15,567 nt of DNA from contig DBPW01000018.1 of the NCBI GenBank assembly GCA_002305015.1, forward strand, positions 40,732 through 56,298. The letters run 5' to 3'. The translations under genes were made by a program, and so were the position numbers. The DNA is from Bacteroidales bacterium UBA1410. GTDB taxonomy: Bacteria > Bacteroidota > Bacteroidia > Bacteroidales > Dysgonomonadaceae. The notes under the pieces are model-generated. The model was not told where the DNA came from, ran no database searches, and worked only from the letters and a program-made list of their open reading frames with translations. This document shows positions 6,480 through 14,390 of this stretch, one piece after another; positions within the stretch are counted from its first letter, which is position 1; every line of letters begins with the position of its first letter.

Positions 6480-7723
6480 AAGGCAAGCTCCACCTTGTTG
6501 TCGGCAGGCGGATAATCCAATCGAAATGTTGCCGGATCGAAATTTTCCTGCCCCATTACTTTACTGAAAATTTTTAGTGCCTGTACCATTTCTTCTGTAA
6601 GTTGTTCATCGCCGCAAACATGCAACAGGTTCATCTGAACAATAACATTAGCTAGTGCCTGTTGGATTTCTTTGGGTAACGGTATGTTGAGGTTGTTGAT
6701 TTTTGATAAAGCCGAAGCTTCTGTTTGTTGACGGAGTTTCTCTTTGTATTCTTCTGCCAGTTGTGGCTTTGAAGGGATCGAATTTACAGTATGAGAGGTT
6801 ATTTTCAAGGTATCATTTTCAAGGAGAATCACGCGGTAAGGAAATGGGTATTGAGCCAGACTTCCAGTTTCCACGTCGGTGATCGTATTTCCGGAGGCCG
6901 AGGTGTAAGAAGTGATATCATTGGCATGAAAGTGTCCCGTAAAAACAATTTTTAATCCGCTGTCTGCAAGAATTTCCGCATTTTTTTTCCAGTCATTAAT
7001 CAGATATTCCGGGAAAAAGGCGCTTTGATAAGGCATATGTTCCACTAAACCGTGGTGCATCATGCCGATCACGTTGATTTTTTTTTCTTTTGCTTGGTTG
7101 AGAATTTCCAATGCCCATTGGAGAGTTTGAGGAAGAATTCTTCCGGATGAAAGGGAGGAGGTATGGTATTCGTTATATCGATTGGTATCGAAACACAGCA
7201 GCCATAGAGAATCGTTCACAGAAGCGAGGTAACTCAGCGAGGCTGTATCGGACTTTAAAGCTTTTCCGTAGCCGAAATCGGCATAGATTGCCGCAAATTC
7301 TTCGGCTGTAACGTTCTCTGCCGGTTCGGTTTTGTCTCCCATGTATTTTTTTGCCGTAGGGACATTGATATCATGATTACCCGGCGCAACAAAGATTTGC
7401 GTTCCATTTTTTGTTAACGGCAGCAGTTTTTCCTTAAAATCCAGATGACTCTGCTTTTCCCCGTCTTTGCTTATATCGCCGGGGATGAGTAAGATATCGG
7501 GAGATTCATCGAGCAAATCGGTTACCACTTTATCCAGTACCGCATGAAGGTCTTCCGTATTCCTTCCCGCCGTTGTTTCGTATTTTTCTAATGCAGTGCC
7601 TTTCCCTGCGAGCCGGGACGAGAGATAATGCACATCGCTGATGATTGCTATTTTTATTGGTTTTGCTGCCCAAAGCGATAGCTCTGAGGTTAGGAAAAAC
7701 AGGATATATAAAAGTCGTTTCAT
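6476..7723 (-). CDS. Exported calcineurin-like metallophosphoesterase
   Basis: Member of the two-metal calcineurin-like phosphoesterase superfamily; the substrate cannot be told from sequence. The motifs appear in order, numbered from the chosen start: DVH (Asp30, His32), GD (82-83), GNHD (116-119), MMHHG (His223-His224) and GHFH (263-266). The ATG at 7723 was chosen because it opens a signal peptide: Lys-Arg, a hydrophobic core, then an LWAA cleavage site near residue 20. The frame continues upstream to 7780 (19 more residues), which would bury that signal. From this start the protein has 415 residues; about 140 residues after GHFH have no recognised motif. The product is probably periplasmic or surface-exposed. 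It overlaps rnhB by 4 nt. Nucleotide, phospholipid and phosphoprotein substrates are all possible. Confidence 0.9.
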   Translation of the reverse strand: MKRLLYILFFLTSELSLWAAKPIKIAIISDVHYLSSRLAGKGTALEKYETTAGRNTEDLHAVLDKVVTDLLDESPDILLIPGDISKDGEKQSHLDFKEKLLPLTKNGTQIFVAPGNHDINVPTAKKYMGDKTEPAENVTAEEFAAIYADFGYGKALKSDTASLSYLASVNDSLWLLCFDTNRYNEYHTSSLSSGRILPQTLQWALEILNQAKEKKINVIGMMHHGLVEHMPYQSAFFPEYLINDWKKNAEILADSGLKIVFTGHFHANDITSYTSASGNTITDVETGSLAQYPFPYRVILLENDTLKITSHTVNSIPSKPQLAEEYKEKLRQQTEASALSKINNLNIPLPKEIQQALANVIVQMNLLHVCGDEQLTEEMVQALKIFSKVMGQENFDPATFRLDYPPADNKVELAL

Positions 7724-7730
7724 TACTGGG

Positions 7731-7746
7731 AATTCTAAATAGAATT
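7731..7746. promoter_or_regulatory. Interrupted palindrome upstream of the metallophosphoesterase gene
   Basis: AATTCTA and TAGAATT form perfect 7-bp inverted arms around two A residues, 7 nt upstream of the metallophosphoesterase ATG. The tight spacing and dyad symmetry look like a dimeric repressor site, and it lies where it could cover the transcript start or initiation region. No -7 consensus box was found for this gene. The function is inference only. Confidence 0.35.
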
Positions 7747-7773
7747 GCTTAATCGGTGAAAGAGATAGAAAAT

Positions 7774-7805
7774 GTGCCAATAGGAGTACGTAAGGCTAAT
7801 GGCAC
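7774..7805 (-). terminator. Hairpin terminator after dnaA
   Basis: On the minus strand GTGCCATTAG pairs with CTATTGGCAC (7796-7805 with 7774-7783, one T-T mismatch) around a 12-nt loop, followed by a T-rich run. It lies 15 nt past the dnaA stop codon and before the metallophosphoesterase gene. Confidence 0.65.
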
Positions 7806-7820
7806 CATCGGTCGATATTT

Positions 7821-9221
7821 TTATGAATTAAGTAATCGTTCAATTTCTTCGATATTGGCACGAAATCCTTTATCGACTTCTACAAGATCTTTGACGGCGT
7901 TGCAGGCATGAAGAACAGTGGAATGATTTCTGTTGCCTACTTGTGCACCAATTTGAGAAAGTGAAAGTTCGGTGTGTTTTTTAGTAAAATACATGATTAC
8001 CTGGCGAGCTTGAACGATTTCTCTTTTTCGCGATGCAGAGTGAACAAGTTCTTTCTTGATGTTGAAAAAATTGCAAACGGTATCTTGAATTTTTTGTACG
8101 GTAATGCGTTTTTTCTCAACTTTGATGGTTTGTTCCATTACGCGGCGGGCAAGGTTCATGTCGATATCTCGGTCGTTGATTATGGAATGTGCCATCAGCG
8201 AAACAATAACACCTTCGAGGTCGCGCACGTTATCGGTTACATTTTCAGCAATGTAGTCGATAACTTCGTTTGAGATGGACAACCCGTCGGAAAGTACTTT
8301 ATGTTTCAATATTTTCTTGCGCAGTTCTTTGTCGGGACGTTCCAGACTTGTGGTCAAACCCCAGCGGAAACGAGTCAACAATCGCTCTTCCATTCCCGCC
8401 ATATCCATGGGAGCACAATCGGAAGTCATTACCAGCTGTTTATTGTTTTGATGCAAGTGATTGAAAATGTGGAAGAAGGTATTTTGTGTCTTTTCCAATC
8501 CCGATAGTTCTTGAATATCGTCGATAATCAATACATCAATTCCTTGATAGAAATTAATAAAGTCGTTTATGGTATTGAAACGTCGTGCATCTGTAAATTG
8601 AACCTTAAAAAGATGTGCAGAGATATAAAGCACTTTCTTTTCCGGATATCGATCCAGGATTCTCGAGCCTATGGCGTGGCAAAGATGGGTTTTTCCTACT
8701 CCTGAATTGCCATAGACGAATAATGGATTAAAAGCTGTTTTTGCTGGATTTTCGGCCACTGCTTCTGCAGCGGTGCGAGCTAATCGGTTGCTCTCGCCTT
8801 CAAAAAAATTATTAAAGGTATATTTGGAGTTTATTTGAGAATCGAATTCGGGCGTTTCAACGCGTTCAAAAGGGTTGGGAACTTTGATAGCTACTTTTTT
8901 TGCAAAATTTTTGTCTCCTGATTGCGTCTTGGTTTCTCCACGAAGCTCTACCGCCGTGTTGGTTTCGGTTTCAATCAATACGCGGTAATTTAAGATCGTT
9001 CCCTCTCCAATTTCGCGATAAAGGGTCTGTTGAATAAGATCAATGTATTTTTCTTCAAGATATTCATAAAAAAACTGGCTCGGCACCTGCACTGTTAGCA
9101 CGTTGTCTTTATAGTTTAAAGGCACGATTGGTGCAAACCAGGTGTTAAACGCAGCTTCGGGAATATTATCGCGAATGACATTTAGACAGTTATTCCATAA
9201 AATCTTGAAATCTCCTTTCAT
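7821..9221 (-). CDS. dnaA: Chromosomal replication initiator protein DnaA
   Basis: Binds DnaA boxes at oriC, opens the duplex and loads the helicase. Starting at the ATG at 9221 gives 466 residues, beginning MKGDFKILWNNCL, the normal start of domain I; the frame runs on to 9341, but that extra part is non-homologous Phe/Lys-rich sequence. Domain I is about residues 1-85 and a variable linker is 86-130. The AAA+ domain has Walker A GNSGVGKTH (171-179), Walker B LIIDDIQ (231-237) and the arginine-bearing LLTRFRWG (281-288). The C-terminal DNA-binding domain has the DnaA signature NRNHSTVLHA (430-439). The gene stands alone: dnaN and recF are not next to it, and its flanks lack a DnaA-box cluster. 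A terminator follows the stop codon. Confidence 0.98.
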   Translation of the reverse strand: MKGDFKILWNNCLNVIRDNIPEAAFNTWFAPIVPLNYKDNVLTVQVPSQFFYEYLEEKYIDLIQQTLYREIGEGTILNYRVLIETETNTAVELRGETKTQSGDKNFAKKVAIKVPNPFERVETPEFDSQINSKYTFNNFFEGESNRLARTAAEAVAENPAKTAFNPLFVYGNSGVGKTHLCHAIGSRILDRYPEKKVLYISAHLFKVQFTDARRFNTINDFINFYQGIDVLIIDDIQELSGLEKTQNTFFHIFNHLHQNNKQLVMTSDCAPMDMAGMEERLLTRFRWGLTTSLERPDKELRKKILKHKVLSDGLSISNEVIDYIAENVTDNVRDLEGVIVSLMAHSIINDRDIDMNLARRVMEQTIKVEKKRITVQKIQDTVCNFFNIKKELVHSASRKREIVQARQVIMYFTKKHTELSLSQIGAQVGNRNHSTVLHACNAVKDLVEVDKGFRANIEEIERLLNS

Positions 9222-9578
9222 TAGTTTATTTGAACTTGTTTTCTTATCGTTTCTCGAGTACAAATTTTGGAAATATATTTTATAAAAAAAAATGGGTCTC
9301 TTTTTTGAAAAAAGACAACAAAACACAGGATTAATAATCAATCCGATAATAATAAATAATTAAATATCAATTACATATGAATACGCTCTTTTGGGAAACC
9401 ATTGTGAATCAGTATTTTTATTAAGTGTAAAAAAGTCATTGAAAATGAGAAAATCGCTTCATTTTTGTCCCTTAAATGCAATAATACAAATACTTTTCTG
9501 ATTTTTATCGGCAATACATCTATTTAGAGCAATTCTATTTAAATATTTTTCGGCAAAAAGCACAAATAGGCTTCAATA
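9222..9578. other. Non-coding region upstream of dnaA, no gene seen
   Basis: This 357-bp AT-rich region holds the dnaA promoter (minus strand) and the 3' flank of the MCE gene. No full -7 consensus is present; TATATTTC (one base off TAnnTTTG) near 9272-9279 on the minus strand is the best candidate. A 15-bp T/A palindrome lies at 9300-9314. Near the MCE stop, TCGGCAA (9508-9514, 9550-9556) flanks two copies of TCTATTTA (9519-9526, 9534-9541). I found no TTATNCACA DnaA box, so there is no support for an origin here. Confidence 0.5.
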
Positions 9579-10475
9579 CTAGAATAGGCGCAATTTCACA
9601 CTTAAATATTTCTTTGGATTTTTTCTAACATCTTCCAGTAATTTTGTTGCAGTGTTGATGGTAACAATTAAACTGTCGTGGAGTTCTGAACCATTTGTAA
9701 GTTTTCCCAACGAATTGTCGGGTGTGTTTAATTTTTGAGAGAGTAAATTCAAATTTGTAATTGTTTCGTCAAGCGTCACTAATGTATGGTTGAGATCGGC
9801 AGCGTATAATTCATCGCTAACGTTTTTCAGATTATCTATTACTACATTCAAATTTTGTGTAATTTCAGGAATCTCTTTTCCTATACTAAGAATAATGTTG
9901 TTGATATTATGAGCAGAAGCTTGTAATTCATTTACAGTTCTATTTATACCACTGATGGATTGCTGCCAGGCGGGATTGGTGATCAATTGGTTCAATGCTA
10001 TAACGGTGGAATCGATGTGTAATAGGAGAGAATCGGCTTTTGGGGCAATTTTTTCGGCACTATCCATCATCCCTGCTGCTCGCCCTCCGAGCAAAGTATC
10101 ACCGGGATTTAAATAACGGGTGGCTTTGTCATTGATTTTTAGTTTAACCGGCGATCCGCCCAGCAGGTCTGTGCCAAACTCAAGCGTACTTCCTTCTTTT
10201 ATTTTAAAGTTGTCATTCAATCTTATTTCTACTGCAAACTTCAGGGGATCAGTATTGATTATTCTAATCGAACTAACTAATCCGATCTGATAACCGTTTA
10301 CCAATACGGGAGATGAGATATTTAGTCCGGAAACATCGTCAAAAACAGCAATATAATTATTCTGTTTTTGAAAAATATTTATTCCTTTCAAAAAATTAAT
10401 ACCAAAGAAAATTATGGCAAGACTGACAAGGAATGATAATCCGATACTTGCGTTTTTGCTTAATTTCAATTTCAT
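9579..10475 (-). CDS. MCE-family (MlaD-like) lipid transport protein
   Basis: Periplasmic, inner-membrane-anchored substrate-binding subunit of the MCE family, which moves phospholipids or other hydrophobic molecules between membranes. The 298 residues start with one N-terminal transmembrane helix (about 10-28). The MCE domain follows (about 37-115): VFDDVSGL, a buried VLVNGYQIGLVSSI strand pair, GTDLLGGSPVKL and the closing NPGDTLLGG. The last 170 residues are mostly helical, rich in Asn, Ser, Leu and Asp, likely coiled-coil, and have no second MCE domain. It lies 18 nt downstream of the amidase gene, so the two form an operon. The partner permease (MlaE) and ATPase (MlaF) are not in this window. 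The call is sure for the family; the cargo is unknown. Confidence 0.93.
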   Translation of the reverse strand: MKLKLSKNASIGLSFLVSLAIIFFGINFLKGINIFQKQNNYIAVFDDVSGLNISSPVLVNGYQIGLVSSIRIINTDPLKFAVEIRLNDNFKIKEGSTLEFGTDLLGGSPVKLKINDKATRYLNPGDTLLGGRAAGMMDSAEKIAPKADSLLLHIDSTVIALNQLITNPAWQQSISGINRTVNELQASAHNINNIILSIGKEIPEITQNLNVVIDNLKNVSDELYAADLNHTLVTLDETITNLNLLSQKLNTPDNSLGKLTNGSELHDSLIVTINTATKLLEDVRKNPKKYLSVKLRLF

Positions 10476-10493
10476 AAATAATATGTTAGTTAA

Positions 10494-11567
10494 TTATTCG
10501 ATTCGAACGCCATTTAGAAATTTGACGATGAAGGCATCTTTAAATTTTGGTTGTACTTCGTGTAAAATTTTTATGATTTCTGTTAGATCGGTAGCACTGC
10601 CGTAAGTATATTTATAGACAGTTCCGTCTTTATAAAAATTTACAGGAGATAATCCTTTAAAAACAGGAGAACCGGCTTCGTATTTTTTTGACGACGTCAG
10701 AAATTGAATCCGATATTCGATTGCAGTTTCCGCTGAATTTGCCTTTTGGGGTTGATTAGCAGTTTCATTCGAAAAAATCCGGTTTTTTTTATCATAATCT
10801 CTCTTGTATTCATTGAATGCCATGTAAATTGAATTTGCCATGGAATTTTGTCCGGAGGCACTTTTTAAGTATTTCTCATCGTTTGGATTGCTGATATATC
10901 CCAATTCGACGAGGATGCTCGGCATAGCAACTTCGCGCAGCACAAGGAAACCGGCTTGTCTGACATCTCGGTTTATTCTGTTGGAATTATGCACTAATTG
11001 GTGTTGAACCAATGAGGCAAGATGAAGGCTTTGTTTGAGATATTGATCGGACATGAATTCAAAGATAATGTACGATTCCGGTTCTTGAGGATTAAAACCT
11101 TCGTACTTTTGTGAATAATCTTCTTCGAGTAAAATAACGGAGTTTTCTTTTTTGGCAACCTCCAGATTGTCTTTGCTCCTATGTAATCCCAAAATAAAGG
11201 TTTCTACACCTTGAGGCGATTTTTGTCGTTTGGATAATGCATTGCAGTGAATGGAGATAAAAAGATCGGCCTTCGCGCTATTGGCAATGGCAGCTCTTTG
11301 ATCCAACGCAACAAAACTGTCATCTTTGCGTGTATAAACTACTTTTACATCGCTGTGATTTTTTTCAATCAATGCGCCCAACTTTTTTACTACCGAAAGT
11401 GTGATATCTTTTTCGCACGAGGAAGATCCAAGTGCTCCCGGATCCCTGCCACCATGACCTGCATCAATCACTACCGTAAATTCCTTTGTTTGACTTGCAA
11501 CAGGGAATACGGAAAAAAGCAATCCTCCGAAAATAAGTAATAATAATACTTCAACATATCGAGACAT
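10494..11567 (-). CDS. N-acetylmuramoyl-L-alanine amidase with C-terminal SPOR-like domain
   Basis: Zinc amidase (Amidase_3 family) that cuts the bond between N-acetylmuramic acid and the stem peptide, used in cell separation and wall turnover. Numbered from the chosen start, the zinc ligands are His38 (in DAGHGG), Glu52 and His107 (in SIHCNA), and the catalytic glutamate is Glu221 in VELGYISN. An N-terminal hydrophobic stretch (about 6-24) ending in VASQ is a signal peptide. After the catalytic domain, a low-complexity linker (about 255-280) leads to residues 284-357, which look SPOR-like, with an EYRIQFL strand and a FKDAFIVKF strand. The ATG at 11567 was preferred because a -7 box lies 14 nt before it; the frame opens at 11627, and that longer start would put 20 extra residues before the signal. 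It forms an operon with the MCE gene. Confidence 0.93.
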   Translation of the reverse strand: MSRYVEVLLLLIFGGLLFSVFPVASQTKEFTVVIDAGHGGRDPGALGSSSCEKDITLSVVKKLGALIEKNHSDVKVVYTRKDDSFVALDQRAAIANSAKADLFISIHCNALSKRQKSPQGVETFILGLHRSKDNLEVAKKENSVILLEEDYSQKYEGFNPQEPESYIIFEFMSDQYLKQSLHLASLVQHQLVHNSNRINRDVRQAGFLVLREVAMPSILVELGYISNPNDEKYLKSASGQNSMANSIYMAFNEYKRDYDKKNRIFSNETANQPQKANSAETAIEYRIQFLTSSKKYEAGSPVFKGLSPVNFYKDGTVYKYTYGSATDLTEIIKILHEVQPKFKDAFIVKFLNGVRIE

Positions 11568-11581
11568 GCCTTTTCTTTTTG

Positions 11582-11589
11582 CAAAAATA
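11582..11589 (-). promoter_or_regulatory. Bacteroidota -7 promoter box for the amidase-MCE operon
   Basis: TATTTTTG on the minus strand matches TAnnTTTG and lies 14 nt before the ATG at 11567, inside the extension toward 11627. If it is the promoter, the long start cannot be translated from this transcript. Confidence 0.4.
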
Positions 11590-11687
11590 GTGATAAAAAT
11601 CGGATTAAATAGCTTTCGAATATTCATTTTACTGACTGAATAGGGGATATTAAGGTTTAATGACTTTTCTCATTTCGAAATTTTCAC

Positions 11688-11695
11688 TACCTTTG
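11688..11695 (+). promoter_or_regulatory. Bacteroidota -7 promoter box for rpe
   Basis: TACCTTTG is a full TAnnTTTG match, 19 nt before the rpe ATG, with TTTT at 11665-11668 in the -33 position (19-nt spacing, one base off TTTG). It lies in the short divergent region between the amidase and rpe genes and would drive rpe and probably comEC. Confidence 0.6.
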
Positions 11696-11714
11696 AAAAA
11701 TTAATTAAACGCTT

Positions 11715-12368
11715 ATGAATCATCATTTAATAGCTCCTTCTATTCTCTCTGCTAACTTTTTGGATCTTCGTAAAGATGTGGAAATGTTGAACAACAGCGA
11801 AGCGGATTGGATACATTTAGATATTATGGATGGAGTTTTTGTTCCAAATATCTCTTTCGGCTTTCCGGTGATTAATTCGCTTCAATACATAACCGATAAA
11901 CCCCTGGATGTTCATTTAATGATTGTTCAGCCCGAAAAATTTGTTTCAGAAGTAGCCCACGCGGGTGCTTATATGATGAATGTGCATTATGAAGCATGTG
12001 TTCATCTGCATAGAGTTATTCAAGAAATCAAAAAAGAGGGAATGAAGGCTGCAGTTACATTAAATCCGCATACACCGATATCTTTGCTTGAAGATATTTT
12101 GCATGAGTTGGATATGGTTTTGTTGATGTCGGTAAATCCCGGATTTGGAGGTCAGAACTTTATCGATCATTCCGTAAAGAAAGTTTCGGCTTTAAAGGAA
12201 ATGATTGTAAAAAAAAATCTTTCTACCCTCATTGAGGTTGATGGCGGCATTAATTTGGAAACAGGCAAACGGCTGGTTGATGCCGGCGCTGATGTACTTG
12301 TTGCCGGGAATTTTGTTTTTTCTTCTGAAAATCCCATAGAAACTATTCATCGATTAAAAAGTTTATAA
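11715..12368 (+). CDS. rpe: Ribulose-phosphate 3-epimerase
   Basis: Interconverts D-ribulose 5-phosphate and D-xylulose 5-phosphate in the pentose phosphate pathway, in the cytosol. The 217-residue protein is a complete TIM barrel of normal length. Metal and catalytic residues are Ser9 (in APSILSANF), His34 and Asp36 (in HLDIMDG), His67 (in DVHLMI) and Asp176 (in EVDGGI). The phosphate-binding loop NPGFGGQ is at 141-147. The ATG at 11715 is 19 nt after a -7 box and gives the usual N-terminus. There is no terminator before comEC 60 nt downstream, so the two are probably cotranscribed. Confidence 0.98.
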   Translation: MNHHLIAPSILSANFLDLRKDVEMLNNSEADWIHLDIMDGVFVPNISFGFPVINSLQYITDKPLDVHLMIVQPEKFVSEVAHAGAYMMNVHYEACVHLHRVIQEIKKEGMKAAVTLNPHTPISLLEDILHELDMVLLMSVNPGFGGQNFIDHSVKKVSALKEMIVKKNLSTLIEVDGGINLETGKRLVDAGADVLVAGNFVFSSENPIETIHRLKSL

Positions 12369-12428
12369 CAGTCTTTTTTATCAAGTTTTTTGCCAAGACG
12401 AACTTTTTGCGTTAGCAATGAGAATGTG

Positions 12429-14390
12429 ATGACTCATATAATAGGGAAAACACCTTTTCTGCGTTTGCTCATTCCTGTTGTGACAGGGATTATTGCCAAT
12501 GAATTTATTCACCCCTTCCCTTCGGCTCTTTTTTTCGGTTTTGCAGGGTTTTTTATCCTGTTGCTTTCCTTTTTTATTCCGGAAAACAAGGAGTTTCCAT
12601 ATCGATGGGTATTTGGTGTCGGATTGTTTTTGTTCGTTTTTTCTCTGATTACGTTGCAATACCGGCAGAAGGTTGCAGACACTTCATTAGGCTCTTTAAA
12701 CGAAAATATCCCTTGTAAAGGGATTGTTCTTGATATTCCGCAGCAAAAACATCGTTCTGTTCAAGGCAATATCAAATTGATAGGACCGGAACAGAAAAAA
12801 GTGATCCTTTATTTTGAAAAAGAGGGAAAGAGTATTGACCTTCGGCCGGGTGATGAAATTGTCTTTCATGCCAAAATAGAGCCTTTCAAAAATTTTGGCA
12901 ATCCGGATGATTTCAACTATGTCCGATTTATGAAAATAAAGGGTTTTGCAGGATCGGCATATGTTTCCTCTCAACAATGGAGTAAAACGGGGAAAAACAT
13001 TCAATCGGTTTATACATTATCGCAGAATGTAAGGGCTAAAGCACTTTGTTTTTATAAATCTTTCGGATTAAATCCCGATGAATATGCTTTTGTAGCAGCA
13101 CTTACCTTAGGATACAAGAACAATCTTTCCAACGATCTGCAAGATGCTTTTCGTGCCTCGGGTACAGCACATGTGTTGGCTGTAAGTGGATTGCATGTCG
13201 GAGTTGTTTATCTTATTCTTAGCGTGCTTTTTTCTTTTCTTGGCAATTGCGGGAAAAAATTTGTTCTGAAACAGTTCTTGATTATCCTTTTTCTTTGGGG
13301 TTATGTTTTCCTTACGGGATTATCTGTTTCCGTTATTCGTGCGGCAATTATGCTTTCGATTTTTTGCTTGGGTAAGGTTTTTAACAGAGAGGGATTTTCT
13401 TATAATACTCTTGCGGCAGCGGCTTTTTTTATTCTTGTTTTCAACCCGTTGAGTTTTTTCGAAGTGGGCTTTCAAATGAGTTTTTTGTCGGTCTTTGCTA
13501 TTTTGTTTTTCAAACCAAAGCTCGATAAGTTATACACACCTTCTTATCGATCTTTTCTGAAAATTCGGGATCTTTTTACTCTTTCCTTATCGGCACAGTT
13601 TGGAGTTTTTCCTCTTGTCTTGTACTATTTTGGAACATTTCCAACCTATTTTTTTGTTACGAATTTAATGGTCGTTCCCCTTATTAGTATGGTTATCTAT
13701 ACGGTATTGCCGGTTATCCTTTTTTCGGGATTGAGTCAATTGGGTTTCCCTGTCTTTCATTCCTTATTTCAAGCAATGAGTTGGTTGCTCAATACGTTGA
13801 TCGGGTTGGTTATTCATATAGTTTATGTGTTCGAATCGTTGCCTTATGCTCGGATTTCCGATCATTATCTTTCCTTTTTTCAGATGATGCTCCTTTTTAT
13901 AGTTTTGTTTGCTTTCTGTGGATATATGACGAAAAAGCGGTTTAACTATCTTGTTGTCGTATTGGGATCCATTCTCCTATTTTTGTTTACAGATACCTAT
14001 ACGGTTATTAACAGAACTTCGCCTAGGTTTATTGTTTATAACCGACCGGGAGTGAGCGAGCTGGGAATTATTGTAAATAATAGAACAACGCCTATACTAA
14101 GAGAAGGGAATGGCATAGTGCCTTATTCTGACAAGAGAATTGTTAAATTATCGGAGAACATTTACCGGTCGAAAAGGGTTGAAAAAACGTTTCCTGTCGA
14201 TTTTTTAATCCTATCGACAGATAATTCTTTCTCCATGTATTCATTGAATAGTTATTTTTTACCTGAAACGGTCATTCTTGATAGTTCTCTATCGAAATAC
14301 ACGATTAAGCGTATAACGGAGGAATGCCGGCAATTACATATAAAAGTGTACGATGTGTCGCAAATGGGCGCATTTTCTATAAATTTGTAG
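12429..14390 (+). CDS. comEC: ComEC/Rec2-family competence protein, without a functional metallo-beta-lactamase domain
   Basis: Inner-membrane channel for single-stranded DNA uptake in natural transformation. In 653 residues: two to three N-terminal membrane helices, an OB-like soluble domain (about 92-182, with the conserved RPGDEIVFHA and NFGNPDDFNY), then the competence core beginning near 220 with the hallmark GTAHVLAVSGLHVG (245-258), RAAIML, and about eight membrane helices to about residue 525. The last roughly 115 residues are soluble and keep the outline of a metallo-beta-lactamase fold (FLILS, then PETVILDSS), but have no HxHxDH zinc motif. The ATG at 12429 was preferred to a TTG at 12390 in the same frame, because it gives a normal membrane-protein start. 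It lies between rpe and nrnA. Whether the host is transformable cannot be seen. Confidence 0.93.
   Translation: MTHIIGKTPFLRLLIPVVTGIIANEFIHPFPSALFFGFAGFFILLLSFFIPENKEFPYRWVFGVGLFLFVFSLITLQYRQKVADTSLGSLNENIPCKGIVLDIPQQKHRSVQGNIKLIGPEQKKVILYFEKEGKSIDLRPGDEIVFHAKIEPFKNFGNPDDFNYVRFMKIKGFAGSAYVSSQQWSKTGKNIQSVYTLSQNVRAKALCFYKSFGLNPDEYAFVAALTLGYKNNLSNDLQDAFRASGTAHVLAVSGLHVGVVYLILSVLFSFLGNCGKKFVLKQFLIILFLWGYVFLTGLSVSVIRAAIMLSIFCLGKVFNREGFSYNTLAAAAFFILVFNPLSFFEVGFQMSFLSVFAILFFKPKLDKLYTPSYRSFLKIRDLFTLSLSAQFGVFPLVLYYFGTFPTYFFVTNLMVVPLISMVIYTVLPVILFSGLSQLGFPVFHSLFQAMSWLLNTLIGLVIHIVYVFESLPYARISDHYLSFFQMMLLFIVLFAFCGYMTKKRFNYLVVVLGSILLFLFTDTYTVINRTSPRFIVYNRPGVSELGIIVNNRTTPILREGNGIVPYSDKRIVKLSENIYRSKRVEKTFPVDFLILSTDNSFSMYSLNSYFLPETVILDSSLSKYTIKRITEECRQLHIKVYDVSQMGAFSINL

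Noticed and set aside
6169..6567. 132-residue plus-strand open frame opposite rnhB
   Set aside because: Shadow of rnhB: the minus strand carries all RNase HII catalytic residues, and this translation has no motif.
7078..7086. Run of nine T (A on the coding strand) inside the metallophosphoesterase gene as a phase-variation tract
   Set aside because: It encodes ordinary lysine codons, the frame is intact on both sides, and runs of this length are expected in AT-rich DNA.
9529..9541. 13-mer GCAATTCTATTTA also present inverted near 7735-7747
   Set aside because: A 13-base match within 15 kb of AT-rich DNA on both strands is expected by chance.
9222..9578. oriC next to dnaA
   Set aside because: No DnaA-box cluster was found; the closest match (TGTGAATCA) differs at two positions.
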